Below, piece after piece: positions 18,941 to 27,825 of a DNA stretch of 64,000 nucleotides (positions within the stretch are counted from its first letter, which is position 1; each line of letters begins with the position of its first letter). Location: NCBI GenBank assembly GCA_018822665.1, contig JAHJJX010000008.1:1-64000 (forward strand), in the 5' to 3' direction. The stretch is from a bacterium. Lineage in GTDB: Bacteria > Campylobacterota > Campylobacteria > Campylobacterales > Sulfurimonadaceae. Position numbers and translations under genes: made by a program. The notes beneath the pieces were generated by a model. That model worked only from the letters and a program-made list of their open reading frames with translations. It searched no databases and was not told the origin of the DNA.

Positions 18941-19041
18941 CTCGTTCACCTTCTCGTCTGAAATAAGAGCACCCATGAAAATAACCGTAAATCATATTAT
19001 CTAAGAAACTAGAAAAAAGTCAAGCGAAGAAAGTTCTTGCT

Positions 19042-19671
19042 CTATGTATAAATCAAAGGAACAAAAGTAAAACCATAATGCTCAAGGGCTTCAAGTTCCC
19101 CATTTTCCTTTTTTGTGATTTCATAAATGGAATTTTTTACCGGAACAACAAGTTTACCTCCGGTTTTCAGCTGTGCGCTCAATTCATAAGGAAATTCTTC
19201 CGCCGCCGCAGACACTAAAATACGGTCAAACTTTTCACCTTCAATTCCAAGCCGATTTGCAGCCTGATTGATTTTGGCATTTTTAAATCCATATTTTTCA
19301 AGATTGGTTTTCCCAAATTCAACAAGCTGGGGAACTCTTTCCATTCCCGTGACAAAACCCTCATCCCCGACTATAAAAGCAAGGAGAGCTGTCGTCCAGC
19401 CCGAACCGCTTCCAATATCTAAAATCTTTTGTCCACTTTTTGGCTCGAGCATCTCCAACATCATAGCCACTGTTGTCGGCTGAGAAATCGTTTGTCCGTA
19501 TCCTATGGGAAGCGGATAATCCTCGTAAACGTCTAATATGGTTGAATTATCAATGAAATCGGCTCTGTCAATATTTCTAAATGCTTCTATAAGGTTGTCC
19601 GAATAAAGAGCTTCTGTATTTATCAAATGGCTAAGCAAATCACTCTTTGAAACCATTTTAATTATTCTCAT
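19042..19671 (-). CDS. pcm: Protein-L-isoaspartate O-methyltransferase
   Basis: SAM-dependent repair of isoaspartyl residues. Motif I ILDIGSGSGWTTALL is in place, with the upstream PLPIGYGQTISQPT substrate motif. 209 residues, normal. The start overlaps the stop of the GAF gene; a start five codons later (MVSKSDLL, 19656) is equally plausible because neither ATG has a strong ribosome-binding site. Probably last in the GAF-GAF-pcm operon. Confidence 0.93.
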   Translation of the reverse strand: MRIIKMVSKSDLLSHLINTEALYSDNLIEAFRNIDRADFIDNSTILDVYEDYPLPIGYGQTISQPTTVAMMLEMLEPKSGQKILDIGSGSGWTTALLAFIVGDEGFVTGMERVPQLVEFGKTNLEKYGFKNAKINQAANRLGIEGEKFDRILVSAAAEEFPYELSAQLKTGGKLVVPVKNSIYEITKKENGELEALEHYGFTFVPLIYT

Positions 19672-20173
19672 TCATTAAAACAAGTTCTAAACTTCCACTT
19701 ATATAATTTGCAAAAAAAGTAAGCGTCTCTAAATCTGCGTCATCGAAATCAAATCTGAATTTATTAAGCAGCTGAATAATTCCCATCACCTCTCTTTTGG
19801 AGTTGAATATAGGAACAGCAATAATATTTTTTGTAACATAGCCGCTCTTTTTGTCTATGGTTTTTAAAAATCTAGGGTCATCGTACGGAGAGTTTACGAT
19901 TTGCGGTTTTGCTTTTTGGTACGTGTCTCCGACAATCCCCGCATCAAGGGCAATCACTATTCTGCCTATGCCGTCACTTAATTTTGTCCACAGCATTTCA
20001 TCTTCTTTATCGACTATAAAGATGGAGCATCTCTCTGCATTTAAAAGTTGTTTAGCTTCTTTTGAGATAAGCTCAAGAGCGTTTTCCATCTCCCCAAGAG
20101 CCATCAGTTTCTTTCCAAACTCTGCTATTTGCTTAAATTTTTTCATTATAATCGACTCTTTTATCTTTTTCAT
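19658..20173 (-). CDS. GAF-domain protein (second of a tandem pair)
   Basis: 171 residues, almost entirely one GAF domain: AERCSIFIVDKEDEMLWTKL, AGIVGDTYQK, NIIAVPIF and MGIIQLLNK are the conserved blocks. No output domain is attached, so it presumably acts on a partner. The real start may be the ATG nine codons later at 20146 (MKKFKQIAEFGKKL), which would cut the overlap with the upstream gene from 41 to 14 bases and gives an N-terminus matching its sister. Confidence 0.85.
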   Translation of the reverse strand: MKKIKESIIMKKFKQIAEFGKKLMALGEMENALELISKEAKQLLNAERCSIFIVDKEDEMLWTKLSDGIGRIVIALDAGIVGDTYQKAKPQIVNSPYDDPRFLKTIDKKSGYVTKNIIAVPIFNSKREVMGIIQLLNKFRFDFDDADLETLTFFANYISGSLELVLMNENN

Positions 20174-20666
20174 CTTCTGCTTTATACAGATTAACCAACT
20201 CTAAAAATCCGCTTACATAGTGTGCGAAAAATATCATAAATTTAACGTCTTCATCATCGAAACCGTCTTCTTTGTTGAGTAACTCCAAAACCCCGATAAT
20301 CTCTCTTTTAGAGTTAAAGATAGGTGCTGCGACCAAATTTTCTGTTTTATACCCTGTTTTTTTATCAACATCTGATAAAAAATTTGGATTGGAATATGCG
20401 TCGTTGGCTATAACGGGCTTTCTAATCTTAAGCGTGTATCCGACGATTCCCTTATCAGAGGGCACAACAATTTTTTCAACCCCATCGGCTATCGTCGTCC
20501 ATAATTCATGTTTTTGCAAATCATATATAAAAATGGAGCACCGCTCTGCCTTTATGACATCTTTTGCATATTTGGATATGTGAGGCAAGCCCTCGGCCAA
20601 AGAGGTTTTATTGAGCAGTTCTCGTCCAAAGTCGGCTAATTTCGAATATGTATCTGCATACTTCAT
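20133..20666 (-). CDS. GAF-domain protein (first of a tandem pair)
   Basis: 177 residues; the same stand-alone GAF layout as the next gene, with matching blocks (AERCSIFIYDLQ, KGIVGYTL, NLVAAPIF, IGVLELLNK). The two are clearly a duplication. GAF domains of this type bind small ligands or haem and usually drive kinases or cyclases; none is adjacent. First gene of the operon that ends with pcm. Confidence 0.85.
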   Translation of the reverse strand: MKYADTYSKLADFGRELLNKTSLAEGLPHISKYAKDVIKAERCSIFIYDLQKHELWTTIADGVEKIVVPSDKGIVGYTLKIRKPVIANDAYSNPNFLSDVDKKTGYKTENLVAAPIFNSKREIIGVLELLNKEDGFDDEDVKFMIFFAHYVSGFLELVNLYKAEDEKDKRVDYNEKI

Positions 20667-20700
20667 TGTAAAAAGCCCCTCCTATTTTTCATTTGAAATA

Positions 20701-20706
20701 ATTATA
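20701..20706 (-). promoter_or_regulatory. -10 element of the GAF-GAF-pcm operon
   Basis: TATAAT on the minus strand at 20706-20701, 35 bases before the ATG; AGGAGGGG follows as a strong ribosome-binding site. Confidence 0.6.
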
Positions 20707-20738
20707 GTGTAAAATTACAAGAAAAAAAAGGAATCTAT

Positions 20739-20952
20739 ATGCATCAAATTACTATCTGGCACAATCCGAGATGTTCTAAATCTCGTGAAGCTTTATAAAG
20801 AATTGCACCTTCAAGAAGAACTCAACGAAGATAAACTTATCGATGCGATGATGCAAAATCCTCAACTTATAGAAAGACCGATACTGATAAAAAACGGCAA
20901 AGCTGTTATTGGCAGACCCACTTCCCTCATAGCCGAATTTATCCAAAATTAA
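20739..20952 (+). pseudogene. arsC: Remnant of an arsenate reductase (ArsC/Spx family) gene
   Basis: The ATG at 20739 opens with TIWHNPRCSKSREAL, the family N-terminus with the catalytic cysteine, and hits a stop at 20796. In the next frame the sequence continues at once with a family C-terminus (LIDAMMQNPQLIERPI, then KNGKAVIGRPT) to a stop at 20950-20952. About 50 middle codons that carry the substrate loop are missing, so an internal deletion joined the two ends out of frame. A promoter-like TATAGTG precedes it. The product cannot be a working arsenate reductase. Confidence 0.8.
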
Positions 20953-20978
20953 CATGTAGTTTATTTTTATAAACTACT

Positions 20979-22910
20979 CTACTCCATAATGATTTTTGGA
21001 GTAACATTCAAAGTGACCTTCTCTTTCATAACGGATTCGATTCTTAGTTTTATCTCTATAAGCTCGTTTTGTTTTAAAACCTCGGCACTATGAACCTCTG
21101 CAACAACATTTGGCTTTTCTTTACTTAAGTCTACCGAAAGAATATGCAATAAAACTTCTTTGCCGCTTATAGATACATGCTTAAGAGACTTGAGCTTGTC
21201 CATGGTATTATTTTGCTCAATAAGCAGCATAAATGAAAAAACAAGCGGTATTGCGACAAGAGCCAAAAATCCACTCGTATAAATAATTCCTTGTTTTGCC
21301 CTATGCACGGGAGCGTATCCAAGAACAACAAAGGTCATGGAGGCGGCTAACGTTATCCCAACAAGATTTGTAATGAAGAGTAAAAAAGAGCCTGATATAA
21401 CATTTAAATCACCAAACCCTATGCCTATACCCGTAACACTCAAGGGTGGCACAAGAGCAACCGCAATAGCAACTCCGGCTAAACTTTTTGCAATTTCCGA
21501 TTTGGCATTTGCATACGCTCCCGCGATACCGGAGATAATCGCAACCATTAAGTCCAAAATATTGGGATTTAATCTGCCGTTCATCTCGCTGGTTAAAGAG
21601 TGCAATGGGGTCAAATAAGCGTAGATGCATGAAAAAGCGAGTGCCGTTAAAATTCCTATAAAAAGAGTAAAAGCACTCTCTTTAATTAAAAACTGCTCTC
21701 CTCTTACTACACCCATAGAGAGTGAAATGATAGGAGACATCAAAGGTGCCAAAATCATTGCTCCGATAATAACCGGAGCAGAATTTTGGAAAAGTCCCGT
21801 TGTGGCCAAAAGAGTGCTGAGTACCATTAAAACAAGAAATGGCGTTGATAACACGGCACTTTGTTTTAAAGCGACAAACAACTCTTTAAAGTCTTCCTCC
21901 AGCGCTTTTTTAAAAAAAGGGATAGGTTCACTGATAAGGAAAAGTTTCTCTTCACCTTTAGGCAAAGAACTTATTCTCATCGTGTCTTTGTCATCCTCAT
22001 TAACACTATTAGTTTGGTCAAAGTTTTTTAAATGTCTGCCGAGTCTCAATGTTATGGCATCGGGCACAACTTCCAAACTTATACTTTTAGAACAAGCTCC
22101 AACTCCGTCGAGCATAAACTCAATCGGTTTAGAACTTGTAATTTCTAGCTTTGAAGTGACAATCAATCCTATGCTTTTTGGAAGTTTATTGATAGAAAAA
22201 CGGTAATAAAAAAAAGTGACAAGCAAATAATACAAATACGAAATAATGCTTGTTGGAGCCAAAATAAGAGCATTGAGTTTACCGTCACGCAGAGACAAAT
22301 TTTCATTAATCAAATTATGGCTCAAGCCTTGAATACTGTGTTCTAAAATCATTATTCCCGTTGCCGCCGTTTGAATATTTTGACCTTTCGCGGTAGTCAA
22401 AGAATAATCTATAAAAGAAAGCTTCGTAAGATTTGAGAAAAAATTTCTTATATTATTAAAGAATTTGTTATGCTGTGTTTGGTTCATTCCATGCATGTCA
22501 CCTACGATGACACTGTTAAAGGTCAATTCACCGTTACAAAAAAGCATATCCACCGGTTCCGTATCAGTGTTTGCAAAAATGTCATCGATTGCTTCAAAAA
22601 TATCGTTTGAAATTCCATAGCTGCGGATTGCTCTTGGACATAATTTATTCGGAATAATTCCGACAACAAGCTTGCTCGAGATGTTTTTTTTAAAAAATGA
22701 TTTAATCTCTTCATCGCTGAGATAAAGAAGGATGGTACCTTTGCTGTCATTCTCCAAAATTTCTTTTGGGCTGACAACAGTTGCTGAGAGTTTATAATGG
22801 GCATGTAAATGCTCTAAGATATTTTCAAGAATGTGAAGTTCTGTCGTCCCGCCGTTTACAAGTATAATATCTTGTTTCATTAGAGGCTCAAGCACTTTTG
22901 GCACCGACAC
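20979..22910 (-). CDS. Lipid-kinase-like domain fused to a DUF389 membrane domain
   Basis: 643 residues in two parts. Residues 1 to about 300 resemble the diacylglycerol-kinase/YegS fold: an N-terminal ILVNGGTTE glycine motif and, near 265-295, a strand block (FMLDGVGACSKSISLEVVP) like the YegS beta sandwich. The canonical GGDGT loop is not obvious, so kinase activity is doubtful. From about residue 340 follow six hydrophobic segments of the DUF389/TIGR00341 family (PVIIGAMILAPLMSPI, GVAIAVALVPPLSVTGIG). Membrane-bound, function unknown. Begins three bases after dcd stops; an alternative start is the ATG at 22880. Confidence 0.7.
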   Translation of the reverse strand: MSVPKVLEPLMKQDIILVNGGTTELHILENILEHLHAHYKLSATVVSPKEILENDSKGTILLYLSDEEIKSFFKKNISSKLVVGIIPNKLCPRAIRSYGISNDIFEAIDDIFANTDTEPVDMLFCNGELTFNSVIVGDMHGMNQTQHNKFFNNIRNFFSNLTKLSFIDYSLTTAKGQNIQTAATGIMILEHSIQGLSHNLINENLSLRDGKLNALILAPTSIISYLYYLLVTFFYYRFSINKLPKSIGLIVTSKLEITSSKPIEFMLDGVGACSKSISLEVVPDAITLRLGRHLKNFDQTNSVNEDDKDTMRISSLPKGEEKLFLISEPIPFFKKALEEDFKELFVALKQSAVLSTPFLVLMVLSTLLATTGLFQNSAPVIIGAMILAPLMSPIISLSMGVVRGEQFLIKESAFTLFIGILTALAFSCIYAYLTPLHSLTSEMNGRLNPNILDLMVAIISGIAGAYANAKSEIAKSLAGVAIAVALVPPLSVTGIGIGFGDLNVISGSFLLFITNLVGITLAASMTFVVLGYAPVHRAKQGIIYTSGFLALVAIPLVFSFMLLIEQNNTMDKLKSLKHVSISGKEVLLHILSVDLSKEKPNVVAEVHSAEVLKQNELIEIKLRIESVMKEKVTLNVTPKIIME

Positions 22911-22915
22911 ATGTA

Positions 22916-23482
22916 TCAGTCTTCGTCTAAAATACGAGGAAGAGTGATGCCCTCTTGCCCTTGATACTTCCCTTTTTTGTCTTTATAACTTACATCACAC
23001 TCTTCATCCCCTTGAAGAAAAAGGACTTGAGCAATTCCCTCATTTGCATATATTTTTGCAGGCAGAGGTGTTGTATTTGAAATTTCTATCGTGATATGCC
23101 CTTCAAACTCTGGTTCAAACGGTGTAACATTTACAATTATTCCGCATCTTGCATACGTTGATTTTCCAAGACAAATTGCCAAAACATTACGAGGTATTTT
23201 AAAATATTCTATTGTTCTTGCCAATGCGAAAGAGTTTGGTGGAACGATGCAAACATCACCGACAAAGTTCACTATGTTTGCGTCATCAAAATGTTTCGGA
23301 TCTACTACTGTTGAGTTTAAATTTGTAAATATTTTAAATTCATTGCTTACTCTAATATCGTATCCATAAGAACTCAATCCGTAACTCACAACACCTTTGC
23401 CAACTTGGTCCTCACAAAACGGGCTAATCATTCCATTTTTTAACGCTTTTTCTCTTATCCAATTATCCGCTTTTAAACCCAT
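22916..23482 (-). CDS. dcd: dCTP deaminase
   Basis: Converts dCTP to dUTP on the way to dTTP. The 188-residue trimeric dUTPase-fold protein shows [14 protein letters not shown], with the catalytic glutamate in [11 protein letters not shown]. Its place next to accB-accC matches Campylobacter. It is divergent from accB, with about 80 bases between. Confidence 0.97.
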   Translation of the reverse strand: MGLKADNWIREKALKNGMISPFCEDQVGKGVVSYGLSSYGYDIRVSNEFKIFTNLNSTVVDPKHFDDANIVNFVGDVCIVPPNSFALARTIEYFKIPRNVLAICLGKSTYARCGIIVNVTPFEPEFEGHITIEISNTTPLPAKIYANEGIAQVLFLQGDEECDVSYKDKKGKYQGQEGITLPRILDED

Positions 23483-23519
23483 TTATCATCTCCATTAAAC
23501 TATTTTATAATTATAATTA

Positions 23520-23528
23520 TGGTATTAT
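23520..23528 (+). promoter_or_regulatory. Extended -10 promoter of accB-accC
   Basis: TGGTATTAT at 23520-23528, with GGAG at 23551-23554 as ribosome-binding site before the ATG at 23563. Confidence 0.5.
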
Positions 23529-23562
23529 ATCGCAAAATTTTACATATTTCGGAGTCATACCT

Positions 23563-24018
23563 ATGGATACAAAACAGATAAAAACGTTGATGCGCGAATT
23601 TGACGAAAGTGGTCTTTCTAGAATAAAAATAACCAAAGAAGATTTTTCAATAGAACTAGAAAAGGCTACCGGATTGATGGCTGCACCAGTTCAGATGGCG
23701 GCTCCGATGGCTTCATCTGCTCAATTAGCCGCTCCTGTTGCTGCATTGGCTTCACCTGCTCAAGCAGCTGAAATTCATGGCGATGCTATTCTTTCTCCAA
23801 TGGTAGGAACATTTTATTCTTCTCCATCCCCTGACTCTCCTTTATTTGTAAAAGTTGGCGATGTCGTTAAAAAAGGGCAAGTTCTTGCTATTTTAGAAGC
23901 TATGAAAATCATGAATGAACTTGAAGCTGATTTTGATTGTAAAATACTTGATATGCTCGCTACAAACGGTCAGGCAGTTGAATACGATATGCCGTTATTT
24001 ATAGTAGAAAAGATATAA
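23563..24018 (+). CDS. accB: Biotin carboxyl carrier protein of acetyl-CoA carboxylase
   Basis: 151 residues. Biotin is attached to Lys115 in the EAMKIMNE motif. An N-terminal helical region is joined by an Ala/Pro-rich linker (about 38-72, repeats of AAP) to the C-terminal lipoyl/biotinyl barrel. First gene of the accBC operon; four bases separate it from accC. Confidence 0.98.
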   Translation: MDTKQIKTLMREFDESGLSRIKITKEDFSIELEKATGLMAAPVQMAAPMASSAQLAAPVAALASPAQAAEIHGDAILSPMVGTFYSSPSPDSPLFVKVGDVVKKGQVLAILEAMKIMNELEADFDCKILDMLATNGQAVEYDMPLFIVEKI

Positions 24019-24022
24019 CGCT

Positions 24023-25354
24023 ATGGCTGAAATCAAAAGAATTTTAGTTGCCAATCGCGGGGAGATAGCTCTTCGTGCGATAAGAACTATAAAAGAGATG
24101 GGCAAAGAAGCTGTGGCTGTTTATTCCACGGCGGATAAAGGCAGCGAGTACCTTCAGCTGGCGGATGCCTCCATTTGTATCGGTGCCGGACCAAGTTCAC
24201 AAAGCTATTTAAATATTCCTGCTATTATCTCTGCGGCTGAAATTAGTCATTGTGACGCTATATTTCCGGGCTACGGGTTTTTAAGCGAAAATCAGCATTT
24301 TGTTGAAATTTGTACGCATCACAACATAAAATTTATCGGACCGACTCCGGAAGTTATGGTTTTAATGAGTGATAAGTCCAAAGCAAAAGATGTAATGATT
24401 GCCGCAGGCGTTCCTGTTGTTCCGGGAAGCGATGGCGCAATCCGCGATATTAAAGATGCTAAAAGAAGAGCTTCCGAAGTCGGTTATCCCGTAATTCTTA
24501 AAGCCGCTCAAGGCGGCGGCGGTCGCGGTATGCGTGTTGTTGAAGAGGAAAGTTACCTTGAGAATGCATTTTTGGCAGCGGAGAGCGAAGCCATCACCGC
24601 ATTTGGCGACGGCACGATTTACATGGAAAAATTCATAAAAAATCCTCGCCATATCGAAGTGCAGATTCTATCCGACTCCCACGGCAATGCCATTCACATC
24701 GGTGAGAGAGATTGCTCTATGCAAAGACGTCACCAAAAACTTATCGAAGAGTCGCCTGCTGTTGTTCTCACGCAAGAAGTAAGAGAAAAACTTTGGGAAT
24801 CGGCTATTCGCGCAACAAAGTTCATAAAATACGAAGGTGCAGGTACTTTTGAGTACTTACTCGATGCAAATCTTGATTTTTACTTTATGGAAATGAATAC
24901 AAGACTTCAGGTAGAGCACTGTGTTTCTGAAATGGTAAGCGACTTAGACTTAATCAAGCTGATGATAGAAATAGCTGAGGGCAAAGAGCTTCCGGCGCAA
25001 GAAACGATTGTTCTCAAAGGCCACTCTATCGAATGTCGTATCACCGCGGAAGACCCTGTTAAATTTTTACCGTGTCCTGGAAAAATAAATTCATGGATAA
25101 CTCCGGGCGGAAAAGATGTTCGTATAGACTCTCACGCACATGCAGGTTATATTGTACCAATGATTTACGACTCTATGATTGGAAAGTTGATTGTTTACGG
25201 GAAAGACAGAAAAGAGGCAATCGCCAGAATGCACAGAGCTTTAAGTGAGTTTAAAGTTACAGGTATTAAAACTACGATACCGTTTCATCTAAAAATGATG
25301 GAAAATCCAGATTTTATTTCAAATAATTTTGATACGAAATACTTAGAAAGATAG
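24023..25354 (+). CDS. accC: Acetyl-CoA carboxylase, biotin carboxylase subunit
   Basis: 443 residues, close to the E. coli length of 449. ATP-grasp enzyme with the N-terminal RILVANRGEIALR, the glycine loop AAQGGGGRGMRVV, and EMNTRLQVEHCVSE. Carboxylates the biotin of the AccB encoded just upstream for fatty acid synthesis. Immediately after its stop lies an inverted pair of the 11-base repeat. Confidence 0.97.
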   Translation: MAEIKRILVANRGEIALRAIRTIKEMGKEAVAVYSTADKGSEYLQLADASICIGAGPSSQSYLNIPAIISAAEISHCDAIFPGYGFLSENQHFVEICTHHNIKFIGPTPEVMVLMSDKSKAKDVMIAAGVPVVPGSDGAIRDIKDAKRRASEVGYPVILKAAQGGGGRGMRVVEEESYLENAFLAAESEAITAFGDGTIYMEKFIKNPRHIEVQILSDSHGNAIHIGERDCSMQRRHQKLIEESPAVVLTQEVREKLWESAIRATKFIKYEGAGTFEYLLDANLDFYFMEMNTRLQVEHCVSEMVSDLDLIKLMIEIAEGKELPAQETIVLKGHSIECRITAEDPVKFLPCPGKINSWITPGGKDVRIDSHAHAGYIVPMIYDSMIGKLIVYGKDRKEAIARMHRALSEFKVTGIKTTIPFHLKMMENPDFISNNFDTKYLER

Positions 25355-25361
25355 ATTCTTT

Positions 25362-25385
25362 TTCCACATGCCTCGGCATGTGGAA
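25362..25385. repeat. Inverted pair of the 11-mer between convergent genes
   Basis: TTCCACATGCC (25362-25372), two bases, then GGCATGTGGAA (25375-25385): a perfect inverted repeat that would form a ten-base stem with a CTCG loop. It is eight bases after the accC stop and 33 bases from the end of the convergent SurA-like gene. No T-run follows on either strand, so it is not a canonical intrinsic terminator, though it may stabilise 3' ends. Paired uptake sequences in Neisseria and Haemophilus sit in just such places. Confidence 0.8.
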
Positions 25386-25418
25386 CTCACACGCAACCTA
25401 TAAAAATATTCTTTACAA

Positions 25419-26255
25419 CTACTCCGGCATTCTTATTATTTTTATATCGGCATTATGTCTGAGTCTTGCAAAATAATCACCCAGAACCTGTTCCCTTTTT
25501 TCAGCCATAATCATATTTGAAACTTGATTTCGCATACTCTCCAAGCCGCCTTTTTCAGCAGAACTTATCTCTTTAATATAAAAACTCATATATCCCCCTT
25601 TTCCATCGGGTATGATTGGCGTAAAACTGTTTAACGGAGTTCTCTCAAGCAAGGATGCAAGTTCTGGAGAAATTCTCTCATAAGGCAATACCTGCTCATT
25701 TGTTTGGATATCCGGAGAATAAAACATAGGATTGTCTATTTTTTCTTGGAGTCTCGCGCTCTCTTGTGCATTATAAATAATGGCCGTAAATGAACTCGGA
25801 TGTGAAAAATCATCTTTGTGCAATTCAAAATACTCTTTAATCTCAGCCTCACTCGGCTCTAAAACATGGGAATACGCTATGGATGAGTAAAGCTTTTGGC
25901 TGAGCAATTTTTCTTTAATTTTTTCTTTTAATTCACTTGAGCTGAGCCCGTTTGCATTTCTAACTGCTTCGTAAAAATCACTCACGCTCAGGTTATTTCT
26001 CTCAGCCGTTTGCTTGATGTCTTCATATATTTCAGTTGAACTGACATCTATTTTTTTATCTTTTATCTCTAACTCTTCCAATTTTTTACGAATTAAGATA
26101 TCTGTGGCTTTACTCGCATCTATATTTGCAATCTTCATCTCTTTTTTTACATCATAAAGAGTAATCGCATCGCCTTTAATAACAACAGCCACGCCATCCA
26201 CTATTTCAGCATGAAGAGAAGCAACAAAAATAAGAGTTAATATCATTTTATACAT
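25419..26255 (-). CDS. SurA-like periplasmic chaperone
   Basis: 278 residues: signal peptide (first about 16 residues, ending SLHA), then IVDGVAVVIKGDAITLYDV, the SurA/PpiD N-terminal signature, and a helical chaperone domain. The region after about residue 140 could be a degenerate parvulin domain, but the usual catalytic His and GG motifs are not evident, so isomerase activity is unlikely. The corresponding Campylobacter gene between accC and gltX (Cj1289) encodes a SurA-like outer-membrane-protein chaperone. Confidence 0.82.
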   Translation of the reverse strand: MYKMILTLIFVASLHAEIVDGVAVVIKGDAITLYDVKKEMKIANIDASKATDILIRKKLEELEIKDKKIDVSSTEIYEDIKQTAERNNLSVSDFYEAVRNANGLSSSELKEKIKEKLLSQKLYSSIAYSHVLEPSEAEIKEYFELHKDDFSHPSSFTAIIYNAQESARLQEKIDNPMFYSPDIQTNEQVLPYERISPELASLLERTPLNSFTPIIPDGKGGYMSFYIKEISSAEKGGLESMRNQVSNMIMAEKREQVLGDYFARLRHNADIKIIRMPE

Positions 26256-26350
26256 ATATATTCACTTGCAATAAATTAAGCGCTTATTTTACCCGCTTTT
26301 AACCAATGATTGCCTAAAATCTCATACTTATTTAATACAAGAGGTATCTC

Positions 26351-27739
26351 ATGGTTATCACTCGCTTTGCTCCAAGCCCTACCGGCTATCTTCACATCGG
26401 TGGTCTCAGAACTGCTCTTTTTTCTTACCTTTGGGCTAAAAAAAATAACGGAAAATTTTTTCTTCGCATCGAAGATACCGATAAAGCGAGAAACTCTCTA
26501 GAGGCCGCTGAGGCAATTGTAAAAGCCTTTGAATGGCTTGGTCTGGCACATGATGGAGAAATACTCTACCAATCAAACAGAGATGAGATTTATGCCAAAT
26601 ACATTCAGCAACTTCTTGATGAAGGAAAAGCTTATTATTGCTACATGAGCAAAGAGGAGTTAAGTCAACTCAGAGAAACTCAAATGGCGGCAAAAGAGAG
26701 AACCATGTACAATGGAAAATACCGTGATTTTGACGGTACGCCTCCAGAAGGTATAGAACCTGCCATCCGCATAAAAGCTCCCCAAAGCGGAACAATTACC
26801 GTCAAAGACGGGGTAAAAGGCGATGTAGTTTTTAATGCGCTAGATATACTCGACGACTTTATCATTGCCCGAGCCGATGGAAGTCCGACGTACAATTTTG
26901 TTGTAGCGGTTGATGATGCACTGATGGGTGTCAATGAAGTTATACGCGGGGATGACCATTTGTCCAATACACCAAAGCAGATAATTGTTTATGAAGCGCT
27001 TGGGTTTGAGCTGCCGAAATTTTACCATGTTCCTATGATTCATAACCATGAGGGGAAAAAACTGAGTAAACGCGATGGTGCGACAGATGTAATGGAATAC
27101 AAAGAGATGGGATACACCCCCGAAGCACTTTTAAACTTTTTAGTGCGTTTAGGCTGGAGCCACGGGGACCAAGAGATATTTTCAATGGAGGAGATGATTG
27201 AGCTTTTCAACCCAAAAGATATCAATAAATCTGCCTCCATCTATAATACAGATAAGCTTGACTGGCTCAATGCCCATTATATTAAAAATACGCCCAATGC
27301 CAAACTTGCGGAACTTTTGACACAATATAATCTTATCTTAACTTCTCATGACAAAAAAGAGATACTTCTTGACGTTGTAAAAGAAAGAGCAAAAACTTTA
27401 AAAGAGATGCGCGGACTCATCAATGAAATTCTTATCGCGCCAATTTCTTATGATGAAAATGCTGTAAAAAAAGCCTTTAAGGGTGAGGCTGTTGAAGTTT
27501 TAAAAGCTTTCAAAGAAAAAGTCAATGCTTCTGATGAACTGCATCTTCCAAGTGATTATCATACGGTGATGGAAAATGTTGTAAATGAGATGGGAATTGG
27601 TTTTGGAAAAATCGGACAGCCTCTTCGTATTGCCCTGCTTGGAAAACTAAGCGGTCCGGGGCTTGACAGTGTTATGGCGATTATAGGCAAAGATGAAACG
27701 ATGCTTCGCATCCAAAATGCAATCACTGCACACGCTTAA
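26351..27739 (+). CDS. gltX: Glutamyl-tRNA synthetase
   Basis: 462 residues of the class I GluRS. HIGH-type motif is HIGG at about 17-20 after FAPSPTGYL; the KMSKS-type motif is KLSKRDGA near residue 237. Divergent from the SurA-like gene. Many epsilonproteobacteria have two GluRS paralogues, one of which charges tRNA-Gln for later amidation; the syntenic Campylobacter gene is gltX2, so a tRNA-Gln preference is possible but not readable from sequence. Confidence 0.96.
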   Translation: MVITRFAPSPTGYLHIGGLRTALFSYLWAKKNNGKFFLRIEDTDKARNSLEAAEAIVKAFEWLGLAHDGEILYQSNRDEIYAKYIQQLLDEGKAYYCYMSKEELSQLRETQMAAKERTMYNGKYRDFDGTPPEGIEPAIRIKAPQSGTITVKDGVKGDVVFNALDILDDFIIARADGSPTYNFVVAVDDALMGVNEVIRGDDHLSNTPKQIIVYEALGFELPKFYHVPMIHNHEGKKLSKRDGATDVMEYKEMGYTPEALLNFLVRLGWSHGDQEIFSMEEMIELFNPKDINKSASIYNTDKLDWLNAHYIKNTPNAKLAELLTQYNLILTSHDKKEILLDVVKERAKTLKEMRGLINEILIAPISYDENAVKKAFKGEAVEVLKAFKEKVNASDELHLPSDYHTVMENVVNEMGIGFGKIGQPLRIALLGKLSGPGLDSVMAIIGKDETMLRIQNAITAHA

Positions 27740-27780
27740 TACTGAAGAGCTTTGAAGTACTGCGGGGGTACATGCTTCTG

Positions 27781-27789
27781 TGCTATAAT
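27781..27789 (+). promoter_or_regulatory. Extended -10 promoter of the SDR/AraC pair
   Basis: TGCTATAAT at 27781-27789, about 37 bases before the ATG at 27826. Confidence 0.6.
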
Positions 27790-27825
27790 CATTTTCTTAA
27801 TATGAGGTAATAAAAGGTATTTTAC

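Noticed and set aside
21625-22206. 193-codon plus-strand frame.
   Set aside because: Lies antisense inside the DUF389 fusion gene; composition reflects the opposite strand.
25362-25385. Classical intrinsic terminator.
   Set aside because: The stem is perfect but no T-run follows in either direction.
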